From the NCBI GenBank assembly GCA_033239005.1, contig BSQZ01000037.1, positions 1,472,501 through 1,536,500 on the forward strand: 64,000 nucleotides of DNA, in the 5' to 3' direction. The stretch is from Lamellibrachia satsuma (taxonomy: Eukaryota; Annelida; Polychaeta; Sabellida; Siboglinidae). Position 1 is the stretch's first letter, and every line of letters begins with the position of its first letter. The position numbers were made by a program, and so were the translations under genes. Shown piece by piece: positions 28,665 through 39,896 of this stretch. The notes beneath the pieces are model-generated. The model had not been told where the DNA came from. It saw only the letters and a program-made list of their open reading frames with translations, and did no database searches.

Positions 28665-31600
28665 ATACTTGGAATTGGACTTCCCAAATCTTGGTGCAGC
28701 AGCGACTTCAAATTGGTGTAGAGAATTTACCAAAAAAAGTGGAATATCGAATAGAATAAATATTACTATTGCATATATATTATACATAAACGTATTGTAG
28801 ACAAACAGTTTATTTATTATTATTAGTCAGAAGCAGGATTTTAGAGTAAGTTAGTTCCGGACTCCGACAGGGAATCCAGTGAACGTTAATAGGGTTGTTT
28901 ACCATTCGAAAATTGAGATAGCATAGTGAATAGTCAGACACATTGGAATATTGGTTAGAATAAGTATTACTATTACACATATACTATAAACACAATTGTT
29001 TTATAGAAATATATTAACAAACTGTTTTTGTTAACAGAGGCAGTGTTTTTCCTGGACTCAATTTCAAAGAGCGATAAGGGGGAGTTTGTTTACAGGTCGT
29101 GAATTAAACTAGTGTACCAAACTATCGTATACATTGTTAAATATATATTAGATAAAGTGACTTTTTCTTTGCTCTTGTGAGCTTAGTAGAAAATATATAT
29201 TTAGCAAGTATATTAGCCTAAAATGTTCTTTTGAACAAAAAACAGCCTTATTTAAGGCTAACGTAGCAATCAGATTAAGTCTAAATTTTTGGATGACGCC
29301 GTGCAAACGGCAGGTAAAGGCCACCAGGCATTTAATATGCAGCAGTTGTTGCAACTGGGTGGACTTCGTCAAGTCCGGGTGTGAGAAGTCCTGGACTGAG
29401 GTTCAGGCGGATAGTTTTAGTTTTGAGTGTAGGGGATGTACAAGGATGAAGGAACTTCAGGTGGGGTTAGCACAGCTGAGGCGGCTCGTTGTGGCTGTGG
29501 TGGGAAGGGAGCAGGTGGGTTGTGCCAGTAGTTCTGGTGGGTGGAGAGTAGATGATAAAGTGGGGGAAGACGACGAGAGAGCGACGCTAAGGAGGGCTCA
29601 CTTGGGAGGAGGCTGAGAGGAGGTAAGGTGACTGGTCGTAGGGACACAGGACGTAAGGAGACGGGACGTAGGGATTAGGGAGGAAATGAGACGAGAAGGA
29701 AAGAAATGGGAGGAAGACAAATGGATCGAAGGAAAGGGGAGTGGGTGAGACAGTAGCGAAGGAGTCGGGGGGGGGGGGTAGACGATAGTTAAGGCGGTGG
29801 GATTGAGGGAGACGGGAGAGAAGGTGTCAGGGTGAAGGCGACGGGAGCGCAAGTTAGCCAGGCGAAGGGAGGGAAAGGTGACTGGTTGATGAGTGAGAGA
29901 GAACCTGATAAAAGTCTGCCACCAAGTGACAAAACTGCAGGACATAATGTAATGGAGGGGATCCATCGGAAGAGCTATTCCGAGGCGTTGAGAAAGAGAG
30001 CGAAGGTATTTATGGGGGTCTCAATAGTTAGGAAGACCGACAGAGTCTTAAACTAGGGAGATAACGTGGTAGTTTGCTTGACTGGGGCCAAAATAGACGC
30101 GATAACTGAGAGGGTAGAAAACATCGTCGGTTCCTGCAAGGGCTGGGTGGGGTTTGGGGCCTCCCGTATTGGAGGCCTGGTGGGATAAATGATCGCCCCA
30201 CCTTTGCTACTTTTACATGTCAATTAATAATTGCTTTTCTCGATGAGCTAGTTTGTATTGGTGATTAAGCTATATCTCTTCGATTTACATGAATGATATT
30301 TTTCTCGGTGAACATATTTGTACCAGCTATTTTTCATCGATACATGTATTTTATTATCATGATGCATTTATTAAATGACCTGTAACAACAGTTACTCTTT
30401 ATGTGTTCCTGTAGCAAACACGCTCAGGTTTCTGCCATTAGGCATCAGCAAGTTATCAACATTAAACATCATCAGGGTATAAACACTATTTAAACTAGAA
30501 GCGCAGGGGGTTACATAGCAGGACTGGAGGCCACTAGTACAGATAAACCAATAACAGAATGTCAGAAAAAGCACGTTGTAGATCCGTGTGTTTAAACGCT
30601 AGGAGCATAGTAAATAAGAAAAACGAATTAAACTTTATGGTAGAAGATATTGACCCTCATAATTGGTATTACCGAATCATGGGCCAACACAGACATAACA
30701 TATACTGAGTTAGGATTGACAGGATACGTAATATTAAGGAGAAATCGAATAGGAAGAAGTGGAGGGGGAGTTATTTTATTTATATGTTAAAGAACCTATT
30801 CAGGCTGACGAAATAAAATTACAAAGTGAAGCAGAATAAGATGAAACTGTTTGGTGCAAAATAGTTTCAGGAAATTCAAAATTAACTATTGTATTAGTTT
30901 ATCGAAGTCCAAACATCAACGAAGAGGATAACACAAAATACAAAACGATATAAAGGAAGATAGTAAAGTGAAATGTATCATAATGGGAGATTTTAACCAT
31001 GGACACATACAATGGAAACATCTAGAGAGTACATGGGGTGAGGACCAACAATTTAAATTTTAATTCAGAAGACCTTCCTTACTCAGCACGTGCTAGATCC
31101 AACCAGGGGACAAAATGAATTATATATAGTTTCATCATCACAAAAAAGAATTAGTGGACAATGTAAACATTCATGAACCATTTGGGTAACAGTGACCACA
31201 ATCAAATACATTTTGACATCAATATAAAATCATAAAGTAAAAATAAAAAAGCGTATATTAGAAACGTCCACAAAACTATAAAGATGTGAGAAAATACTTA
31301 GCAAAGCTAGATTGGAATAACATGCTGATGAATAAGACGACAATTGAATGTTGGAATATTCTAAAATATGAAATTGAGAGTATCATCGATAAATTTGTTA
31401 CCTTGAAAAAACAAATAAAACGGTCTAGAAAGAAACACGTGTCTAAAGAAGCTATTAGAAACAATGTTTCAGCAAACTATGTGGAGGGTTTATATGCGTA
31501 CCAGAAAGGTTGAAGACTATGCAAATTACAAATAGGAACTTAACCTAGCAACAACTGAAGTTAGAAAATCTAAAAGAACCCTTAAAAAAATTGGCAGGTA

Positions 31601-32205
31601 ATATAAAAATGATAGAAAGCGTTTATATGCTTATGTAAGGAGTAAAGAGAAAAAACAACAGGGGAAACATAATTTAAGATGGGTTTCAAATGGCAGAGGT
31701 CCTGAATGAGTATTTCAGCTCAGTTTTTACTACAGAATATATCAGCTCACTTCCAGTTCCATCTAGCAAAGTACTCACATTTGGAGATGACACAAAAGTA
31801 TTCAGAAAAGTTACTAATGGTACAGATAAACAAAGTTTACAGGATGATCTAGATAAATTAGTTAAATGGTCATAAAAATTGATAGGAATATGTTCTTCAA
31901 ACTTAAAGAAGGCAGTAGAACCAGAGGACAAAAAGCAGCATTAGTTAAGGAGCAGTGTAGGTTGGACATAAGAAAGTACTCTTTCTCACAGAGGGTGATA
32001 AATGAATGGAATAAACTGCCAAATGATTGTGTCAATGCTAGTAATGTGCGTATGTTTAACAATAGAACTGACAGATATTTAATAAAGACGGGCTGCACAT
32101 AACATAAAATTGTTCGACTCTCGATAAGCCAATGGCTTCCTTGTCCACATGCCATCTGGAACTTATTGCTTGGGATGGCAATCTTGTTAAATCTTGTTAA
32201 CAAAT
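28665..32205 (+). mobile_element. CR1-type LINE, internally deleted (right arm)
   Basis: This is the plus-strand twin of 22,266-25,797, with the same PHD finger (29,293 on), esterase start, endonuclease remnants (30,580-31,250) and the same two internal deletions in ORF2 (near 31,765 and 31,872). The deletions therefore came before the inverted duplication. Differences between the twins include a few substitutions in the ORF1 fragment. Confidence 0.8.
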
Positions 32206-32899
32206 TCTAAGATGGCTGCACTAGTACAGACAGTTCACCCACAATCCATGAAGATCATGCGTGTTGTGAGGACAATTATGTGGACACTTTTGTATTTTGC
32301 TTTATTATCGTGTTTCTTATATTGCACTATTGGTAATGTTCCCACGAAATATTATCACATATTATTGTAATGGCTAATACTCGTGTACAATTAGACTCAT
32401 GTCTCATGTGTAATCAAATATTACATAACTATGCCGTAAAATGTGAGCTATGTGAGGCATTTTTCATAAACGGTGTGCAAAAATAACATCAAAACAATAC
32501 AGGTTAATCCGCTGTAAAAATATAAATTATCGTTCATGTTACGAAGTTTTTCCATTTCAAATTATTAGTGGTATTGAAATTATATTTGAAAATTCTTCTG
32601 TTGAAGTCAACTATGACATTTATAAATTAATAGATAACTGTTCAAAATTTAATTTCGACTCATTTAAGTATTCAGATTATAATCCCTATGATTTTGGGAA
32701 TTATATTGACCCAGAAAACAATTTTTATAATAATCTATCATCAAAATGTCAGTAATACACATAGTTGCAATTCACTGAGAAAATCAGTAAAGTTAATGGA
32801 TTATCCTTTATACATTTTAATGCAAGATGTCTAAAAACAAACTTTCAAAAGATTAAACACTATATACTAGAACTTAATCTTCAATTTGATATAATCTCC
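32206..32899 (+). mobile_element. 5' fragment of the PHD+EN+RT LINE
   Basis: This is the plus-strand copy of the first 0.7 kb of the LINE at 22,265-21,567: PHD finger, linker with YNPYDFGNYIDPENNF, and the start of the endonuclease (from 32,765). It ends abruptly where GNMT intron begins, which fixes the outer breakpoint of the right arm. Confidence 0.8.
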
Positions 32900-32902
32900 A
32901 TA

Positions 32903-33045
32903 TTGTGTAGGCATTCCATTGACGCACCATTAAGCAGTCAGCGTCATTATTGAGAAGCTACACTAAATTTGTGTTGCCTGATTTAACTATTCAGTCGGAC
33001 ATTTGCGTCAATATAATCAAAGTTTAAAGTTAATTCGAATTTAGC
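32903..33045 (+). other. GNMT intron 4 segment
   Basis: The stretch aligns with 1676-1815 of unit 1 (tgtgtaggc, then cagcgtcattattgagaag, then catttgcgtcaatata). It is interrupted at 33,045, right after ttaattcgaatt, by the 3' tail of a CR1. Intron sequence resumes at about 37,264 with atcgtatcaactc, as expected from unit 1. Confidence 0.7.
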
Positions 33046-33184
33046 AAGATTTAACAAGATTGCCATCTCGAACAACAAGTTCCAGATGGCAGGTGGACAA
33101 GGAAGCCATTATCTTATCGAGAGTCCAACAATTTTCTCATCTATGTGTAGCCGCCCTTATCAGATAGCTGTCAATTCTATTTTT

Positions 33185-35815
33185 TTAAATATTCACACTA
33201 CTAGCATTAACACAATCGTTTGGCAGTTTGTTCCATTCATTTATCACCCTCTGTGAGAATGAGTACTTTCTCATGTCCAACCTACACTGCTCCTTAACTA
33301 ATGCTGCTTTGTGTCCTCTGGTTCTACTGCCTTCTTTAAGTTTGAAGAACATATTCCTATCAACATCCTCATAACCGTTCACTATTTTAAACACTTCTAT
33401 TTGGTCTCCTCTTAGTCTCCTGGTCTCTAGTGTTGTCAAACCACATTGTAATAAGCGACTTTCATAACTAAGGTCTCTTAATTCTGGAATCATCTTAGTT
33501 GCTCTTCGTTTTATTCTTTCTAGCTTATCTATGTCTTTTTTACAATATTCCAAATGTGGTCTAACTATTGCTTTGTACAGGGGTACAATTAGATGTTTCT
33601 CCTTATACGTGATAGTTCTCCTAATTATGCCTAGAATTTGATTTCCTTTCGAAGCAGCAATCCCACATTGCTCTGAAACTTTCATATCAGCATTAAATGT
33701 TACTCCTAAATCCTTAAATGTTACTCCTAATTTCTTGTGTGCTTCTACCTAGTACAGCATCCCCCATTTTATATTCCTCGTCCATATTTCCATGTCCTAT
33801 GTGTATACATTTACACTTCCCAAAATTGAATAACATTTGCCATTGTTCTGATCATTTAACTAATTTTTCTAGATCATCCTGTAAACTTTGTTTAACTGTA
33901 TCATTAGTAACCTTTCTGAATACTTTTGTGTCATCTGCAAATTTGAGTACTTTGCTAGATATGTCATCCTCCAAATCATTTATATATATATTAAAAACAG
34001 TATAGGGCCTAACACTGATCCCTGTGGTACCCCACTCAAAACAGATTTCCAATTTGAAATCTTACCATCTACTATTACTCTCTGTCTTCTGAGTGTAAGC
34101 CACTTTTCTATCCAGTTGATTACATCATTGCCTATACCATGGGCTTTTAGTTTAAGTAACAAAACATAAGAGATTGGTTAGACATGACCTTGCTTTTAGG
34201 AATCCATGTTGAGATGTATTTATTAATTTATGTTTTATGAGGAATTCCACCATGTGGTCTCTAATTAATGTTTCAAGTAATTTACATACAACTGATGTTA
34301 AACTCACTGGTCTGTAATTTTCTGGCTTCTTCCTCGATCCCTTCTTAAACAGCGGCGTAATGTTTGCTTCTTTCCATTCTGAAGGAACTATTCCTTCTTC
34401 TAGTGACAAGTTAAATAAGTTTGCAAGTGGTGTACTAATTTGATCAATAATTTCCTTTAGCAGTTTTGGTGGTATCCCATCAACTCCAGGTGATTTATTA
34501 TCTTTCATCTTCTTAATTTTCTTTGCTATCATTTCAGGAGTTACAAATAACTGTCCTAAATATTCTGATGTATTGCCCTCAAATTTAGTCAATGGAACTG
34601 GAAGTGAGCTGATATCTTCTGTGGTAAAAACTGAGCTGAAATACTCATTCAGGACCTCTGCCATTTGGAACCCATCTGAAATTATATGTTTTCACTGTTG
34701 CCTTCCAGTGGTCCGACCTTATCTCGAACTTTCTGTTTACTCCTTACATAAGCATAGAACTCTTGTTGTCATTTTGTATATTACCTGCCAATTTTTGTTC
34801 AAAGGTTCTTTTAGATTTTCTAATTTCAGTAGTAGCTAGGTTAAGTGCCTCTTTGTAGTTGGTGTAGTCTTCTACATTTCCATTGTGTTTATAGACCTTC
34901 CACAGCATCTGTTTGTGAGCAATTTTTCTAATAGCTTCTTTTGACAGGTGTTTTTTCCTGGATCTTTTCCCTTGTTTCCTTAATGGAATAAATTTCTCAA
35001 TAATGCCCTCAATCTCATATTTTAAACAAGTCCAGCATTCTGTTGCTGTCTTGTTCTTCAGCAAATTATTCCAATGTATATTTGCTAGATATGTTCTCAT
35101 CAATTTATATCTGCCTTTGTTGAAGTTCCTCCTCCATTGTTTTTTATATGTATTCCCTGTTTTTACTTTTTTATTAAAATGGATTTGGTTATGGTCACTT
35201 GAACCCAAAGGTTCGTATACTTTAACATTGTCAACTAATTCATTTTGAGAAGACAAAATTAATTCTAACACATTCCCACCTCTGGTTGGTTCCAAGACAT
35301 GTTGAGTAAGGAAACAATCCTGTGTTAGAAGTAGAAACTGATGGTCGTCACCTCCAGCACTCTCTAATGATTCCCATTGTATATGGCCATGGTTAAAATC
35401 ACCCATTATAACACATTCTCCCTTGCTCACCTCCCTTATCGCCTTGTGTAATTTTACATCTTCCTCTTGTCTTATGTTAGGACTACGATAAACTACTCCT
35501 ATTGTTAATGTTGAGTTCCTGGTAACTATGTTACACCAAATTGCTTCCACACTATCTGCTTCACTTTTCAGTGTAATTTCATATGCTTGAATAGATTCTT
35601 TAATATAAAAATTACTCCACCTCCCCTTCTTTCTCGTCTATCCTTCCTAAACATTACATAGCCTGTCAGTGCTAACTCAGCATGTACTATATCTTCATTT
35701 GCCCATGATTCTGTGATGCCTATTACATGAGGATCAATATCTGCTACCATAATGTCTAACTCACTTTTTTATTTACTATGCTCCTGGCATTTAAGCATAC
35801 ACATTTAAGTTCATT
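33185..35815 (-). pseudogene. CR1 ORF2 (endonuclease-reverse transcriptase), frameshifted
   Basis: Minus-strand pieces in order are: endonuclease start with ITESWANEDIVHAELALTGY and RRERRGGGV (35,750-35,568); the rest of the endonuclease with IMGDFNHGHIQWESLE and LGSSDHNQIHF, plus linker (35,550-34,744); RT fingers with DNKSPGVDGIPPKLL and NYRPVSLTSV (34,664-34,152); palm with GVPQGSVLGPILF and FADDTKVF (34,162-33,852); and the C-terminal part with VRPHLEYC and ERIKRRATKMIPEL (33,685-33,185). Part of palm block A (the LDFQKAFDKV region) is missing at about 34,155. It is not functional. Confidence 0.85.
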
Positions 35816-35901
35816 GTCTGAAATTATTGGTGAACATTTCTTTGGATGTGTATTTGTAGTAGTATTCCTTTGAGTTTTCTCTGTCAGTTCCCTCTGCGCA
35901 T

Positions 35902-36735
35902 CTAGTTTAAATAATCTATGGTACCTGTGCCCTCGTCGACAACTCTGACAAACTCACACGCAAGAACTGCAGCGCCCTTCCATATCAGATGAAATCCATC
36001 TCTCATGAAAAAGTCACCTCTTCCCACAAAGTTTAACCACATGTCTACGAAGCCTACTCCCTCCTCCATACATACCTTCTGTACCTGTGTGTTGATCGCC
36101 GTCCTTCTACAGTTCCTATATTCCTCACCCCTGCCTCCCATTATTGGTAATATCCCCGACAATACGATCTGCCCAACTCGTGCCTCTTTAAGTGTCTTAA
36201 TCAACCTCCTGTACTTACAAATGATGGCTGACGTTCCCTCCTTATCTGCATTGTTCGTTCCCACATGCACGAGAACAGCACCTCCCGTGCCACCACCCAT
36301 GACCTGTCCTGCCTTCTCTGCTATATCCTCTACTTTTGCCCCTGGTAGGCATACTGTTATGTCATCTCCTCTATTTACAATTTTATCCACTTTCCTAATG
36401 ATGGAATCCCCCATAAATACCCGGGCTTTCCTCGCTTTCCCCTGTGATACTACATCGGCAAAGCTCCTTTCCTGTTGCACACTACTAGTATGCCCCCTTT
36501 CTCTCCTATCTTCAACCTTTACCGTCTTACCACCTGGCAATCCCTCTCCACTCACCCGCTTACCTCTCTTTTGTTGCATTCTTTGCCTTCTGTCATCTTT
36601 CTTCTTCTTACCAGCTTTCTCAAACATTGCCACTGCTCTCCTTGTTCTCCTCGGTCTCACCACCTCTGCTCTCCTCGGTCTCACCACCTCTGCTCTCCTC
36701 GGTCTCACCACCTCTGCTCTCATCATTCTCACCAC
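35902..36735 (-). CDS. CR1 ORF1 protein with SGNH esterase domain
   Basis: A 277-residue open frame. Residues 6-30 are an 8-residue repeat (VVRPRRAE) from a 24-bp tandem repeat, followed by a Lys/Arg-rich segment to about residue 62. The esterase domain starts at VFMGDSIIRKVDK (nucleophile Ser111 in GDS), has VHVGTNNADKEG (GTNN, 159-162) and ends with RDGFHLIWKG (Asp246 and His249 of the DxxH block). All three catalytic positions are therefore present. CR1 ORF1 proteins are known to combine PHD and esterase domains. Here the PHD finger is out of frame, so the true start is uncertain. It lies directly upstream of ORF2 of the same element. Confidence 0.8.
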   Translation of the reverse strand: MVRMMRAEVVRPRRAEVVRPRRAEVVRPRRTRRAVAMFEKAGKKKKDDRRQRMQQKRGKRVSGEGLPGGKTVKVEDRRERGHTSSVQQERSFADVVSQGKARKARVFMGDSIIRKVDKIVNRGDDITVCLPGAKVEDIAEKAGQVMGGGTGGAVLVHVGTNNADKEGTSAIICKYRRLIKTLKEARVGQIVLSGILPIMGGRGEEYRNCRRTAINTQVQKVCMEEGVGFVDMWLNFVGRGDFFMRDGFHLIWKGAAVLACEFVRVVDEGTGTIDYLN

Positions 36736-37263
36736 CTCTGTTCACTTCTGTCTCACCCTACCCTGTCATCATCAAAATTATACGCCTTAGCTCAATCACC
36801 TGCTCCTGCAGATATTTCACTGTAATACTCCCCCTACACACGAAATGGAAATCATCCGCCTGCACCTCCGCGCCATGTTAGAAATTAACTTTGTATTTGT
36901 TTATAATCCGTTTATAATCAATTTATACCAGGTAGTCTTCACAAAGACTGTTTTTGTGTTGTAATACACACTTTATAGTATGTTACTTATGTCTTAATTA
37001 AATTTACAGCTACTGCCTTGCAACTTACTTTCTATGTAACAGCTGACTAACAAAACGTAATATCGCTCGCGCTAACGAAATTTCAGTGACCTTATTTAAA
37101 TAACACTGAATTACTACCTACGGCTAACTTTTAACAATAAATGTTGCTAAAACAAAATATTCAGGTTTTCAATATTTAATATGTACTAAATTATTTACAA
37201 TAATATTATGTCTCGTATTATGTACCCAATCAACTGAAAACAACAACCCTTAATTATCGCTCG

Positions 37264-38318
37264 CGCTACCGAGTATCGTATCAACTCATGAAAGTTAACT
37301 CTTATTTTCTTAACTCGTTAAATGCCCGGATAACATCTTAATTGGTTAATATTCCGTCACAATGAAAACACAACTCTGCATCCGAGCGAAGATGTGTGCG
37401 ACAAACGGTGGCGCAACAGCGGGGAGCCTGGATAATCGAGGCATTGAAATTTTAACTTTCAGCCATTCAAAATTGTGGACTTACCCTGACCCAAAACAGT
37501 TACGCCATCTTGATGGTTTCGCAGAAGCAGTATAACTACAGTTGTTTAATAACACTCCTTCTCCTGGTACAGGTTAATATCCACTACAGTCCTTCATTAG
37601 CATTCATGTATATGGCGCAAGTGTACGAAATAAACAGATAGCATTTTCAGAATATTTCTAAAATATTGAAATCTCACCATTCGATTATTGCTGTATTTTA
37701 CAAGTTGACAAATGGTTCAAATTCTACACAAATAAAAAACACCATTATACGATATAAGAAATCAATATAAGCATCTGCAAACCTTATTATTATCAGTTCT
37801 ATTTATTTTTATAAGTTAAACATAGGCGTATTTTCAAAATAATTAGCATATTCTTAATGTGGAAATTTAGCTTTAATAAAATGCTTGTTGTTCTTCTTAA
37901 ACCTGCCTTATTTTCAACATGCTTTCTGAAGTATGAATGTTTGATAATAATAAGGTTACTGGTAGAAATTCACGTTTTACCATCTAGACATTTTAATGCA
38001 TTAAGTAAACTCGTTGAATGTACTAAACTACCAAGACAAACCTACTATTTGAGTTTTTATCAAAAGCAACAAGCTTTCCAACTGTGACGTAACAAAGCTC
38101 ATCATCATAGCGATCACGTGACGTAATGTCTGAAAAACATTGTTGATATGTGTAATATAAACTAGTTTGTGACCCTTTATGTCTGATCCCAGAGCCACCT
38201 AGCCATCACTGTCACCCACAGGAATTGTATCCAACGTTTATGTGCATCAGGCCTACCCGTAAGCTAGACTGATGTTAATAATTAGTAGTCGATTTTTTAA
38301 CGCTGATTCCTGTTGTAG
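37264..38318 (+). other. GNMT intron 4 (3' part)
   Basis: This aligns throughout with 1820-2610 and 9120-9626. It ends in the tgttgtag acceptor of the following exon 5. It is probably the continuation of the intron interrupted at 18,720 and again at 33,045. Confidence 0.7.
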
Positions 38319-38505
38319 AAAATACCAATTTCGTCTGTCCTGCTACCCGCACCGGTTGGCAGAGTTCTCGAACTTACTGAACGGCGTATTCGGCGAAGAC
38401 TGTGCTCACTCGGTCCAAGGCGACTCCCAGACGCTCGGCAGTGTTCAGAAACCGGCCTATTACACCCACATCGCCGAGAAGTCTGCGAAACACGCTTCTA
38501 CATAG
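38319..38505 (+). pseudogene. GNMT: GNMT exon 5, probably of unit 3
   Basis: The exon encodes KYQFRLSCYPHRLAEFSNLL, then NGVFGEDCAHSVQGDSQTLG and a C-terminus ending HAST before TAG. It is open with a good acceptor. It lies almost 20 kb from exon 4 of unit 3, separated by LINEs and the inverted repeat, and is the only plus-strand exon 5 downstream of that unit. Since unit 3 has a frameshift and a truncated exon 4, I treat it as part of a pseudogene. Confidence 0.8.
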
Positions 38506-39640
38506 GTCTAGTTTGAGAACCAAACACTGCCAAGTGGCCACGATGACTGCGAACTGTTTAGTTGACAACAGTGACAAAATATTTATCCAATAACTGTTTA
38601 AGATGTCCTATTCTTCTTCTTCTTCTTAGGCGGATTTCTGTTTTTCGAGCATGGCATGCAGCGCTAATTTAGATTCTTTATGTGAACTCGAGTCGTCAAG
38701 CAAAGGCTCGTTCATGTGATGTTAGATCAATAAGTTCAGCCGCGGCACGTCCGCAGTGTTGACACATAGATGGCGGTAGTAGTCTTGTTTTAGTCAGCCA
38801 AAGCAAGCGGACATGCGCACGTTGTCGTCTGTTCTCGGCGTCAGCTGCCCTTGCAGAGTCAACGTCGGCGGTTCCTTGTGGGTTTATTCTCAATATTCAC
38901 ATACTTATATATGTTACAAACATTACAAAACTTGGTATCCTATCAACTGTGAGCAATGGCTAATAACATTGTTGCTTGTTAAATGGTACGCATGGTCTAC
39001 AGTTGAGAATATTAATGTATATTTGTAACATTAATTTCATATTTTTTAACGCATCAGTAGTTATATTTTATTAATATAGGATATATAATTATAATAAAAT
39101 TAGCAGCGCATATTTCACACACCTGTATATTATATGTAATAAAAAGCATATTGGTTTTTGTTAACTTAATGTATTACGTATTGACCTTGTTGTTTTAAAT
39201 CACACACTAGTTTGACATTTCCTCATTTCAATAGCATACACACAAGTGACGTTATGTCTGATGCAACACACACTTTACAAATTTCACGACAGGTTAAACA
39301 TTTGTTCACTATATGAGACGTTATACTGTCCTTGGAAAAGGCAACAGGTAGTCCGATTTCCTTGCTTCATCTTCAAGAAAGTTAGCGAAGATACATTGAT
39401 TCCAATGACTTTTCATATCCCACTCTCCTCTGAAGATATCGCCTTCACGTGTTTTTAAGTAATCGTCTTTTCATTAGCATTAGTAGATGTTGAAGTTCTA
39501 AAAGTAAATTAGTCAAACTTTCATTTTATGGTATATTAAATGTATTCACATATACAAGATTAATCAAAACAGTTGATACACATGACTATATCAAGCTTAA
39601 AGACTTTCAACGTCCACTCGAGACATAAGACATATCGAGA
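38506..39640 (+). other. 3' flank of GNMT exon 5 (unit 3)
   Basis: This parallels 9814-10,930 closely, down to the gttgatacacatgacta block (39,572 and 10,882). The two copies diverge where one has the AC microsatellite and the other the AAC repeat. No other gene is seen. Confidence 0.65.
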
Positions 39641-39651
39641 ACGAACACTAT

Positions 39652-39710
39652 AACAACAACAACAACAACAACAACAATAACAACAACAACAACAACAATA
39701 ACAACACTCC
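39652..39710. repeat. (AAC)n microsatellite
   Basis: About 60 bp of AAC units with AAT interruptions. The next 180 bp (to about 39,896) are unique in the window and nothing is recognised in them. Confidence 0.9.
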
Positions 39711-39896
39711 AAAAAAAGCAAGAATCGAGCCAACGAAGCACAGCCGGATTTGCTCGCTTCAATAAAACTTGTTTCGACTGCGATCCGGACAAGAGAAGAT
39801 GCAGTCCTGGGTTATCATGTGCTAAAATCTCTTTGAAAGAGGATGATGTACCCACATTATTCGCAGTACCAGAAGCTATATTGATGTCACCAATCC

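Larger units (their letters stand above)
27900..32899. repeat. Right arm of the 5-kb inverted repeat
   Basis: This is the mirror of 21,567-26,565. The outer end at about 32,899 falls inside the LINE endonuclease region (after the codons for LQFDII) and passes directly into GNMT intron sequence. The inner side continues without a break from GNMT intron 4 into exon 5, unlike the left arm, so the right arm is the more complete one at its inner end. Confidence 0.9.
33046..37263 (-). mobile_element. CR1-type LINE, near full length
   Basis: The element lies on the minus strand inside GNMT intron 4. The empty site is seen in unit 1 at about 1815. It has a presumed 5' UTR (37,263-36,890), ORF1 with esterase (36,735-35,902), ORF2 in pieces (about 35,815-33,185) and a 3' tail with the tgttaaatcttg-type words at 33,046-33,070. 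A Cys-containing remnant of the PHD finger (EVQADDFHFVCRG) is readable just upstream of ORF1 in another frame. Confidence 0.85.

Noticed and set aside
21567..32899. Palindrome as a pure assembly artefact
   Set aside because: The arms differ by substitutions and homopolymer lengths and have different inner ends (truncated intron against intron plus exon 5), which simple fold-back of a read would not give. Independent read support is still needed.
36005..36825. Three overlapping plus-strand ORFs rich in Leu, Ser and Pro
   Set aside because: They are shadows of the CR1 ORF1 esterase on the minus strand. The apparent repeats come from its 24-bp tandem repeat.
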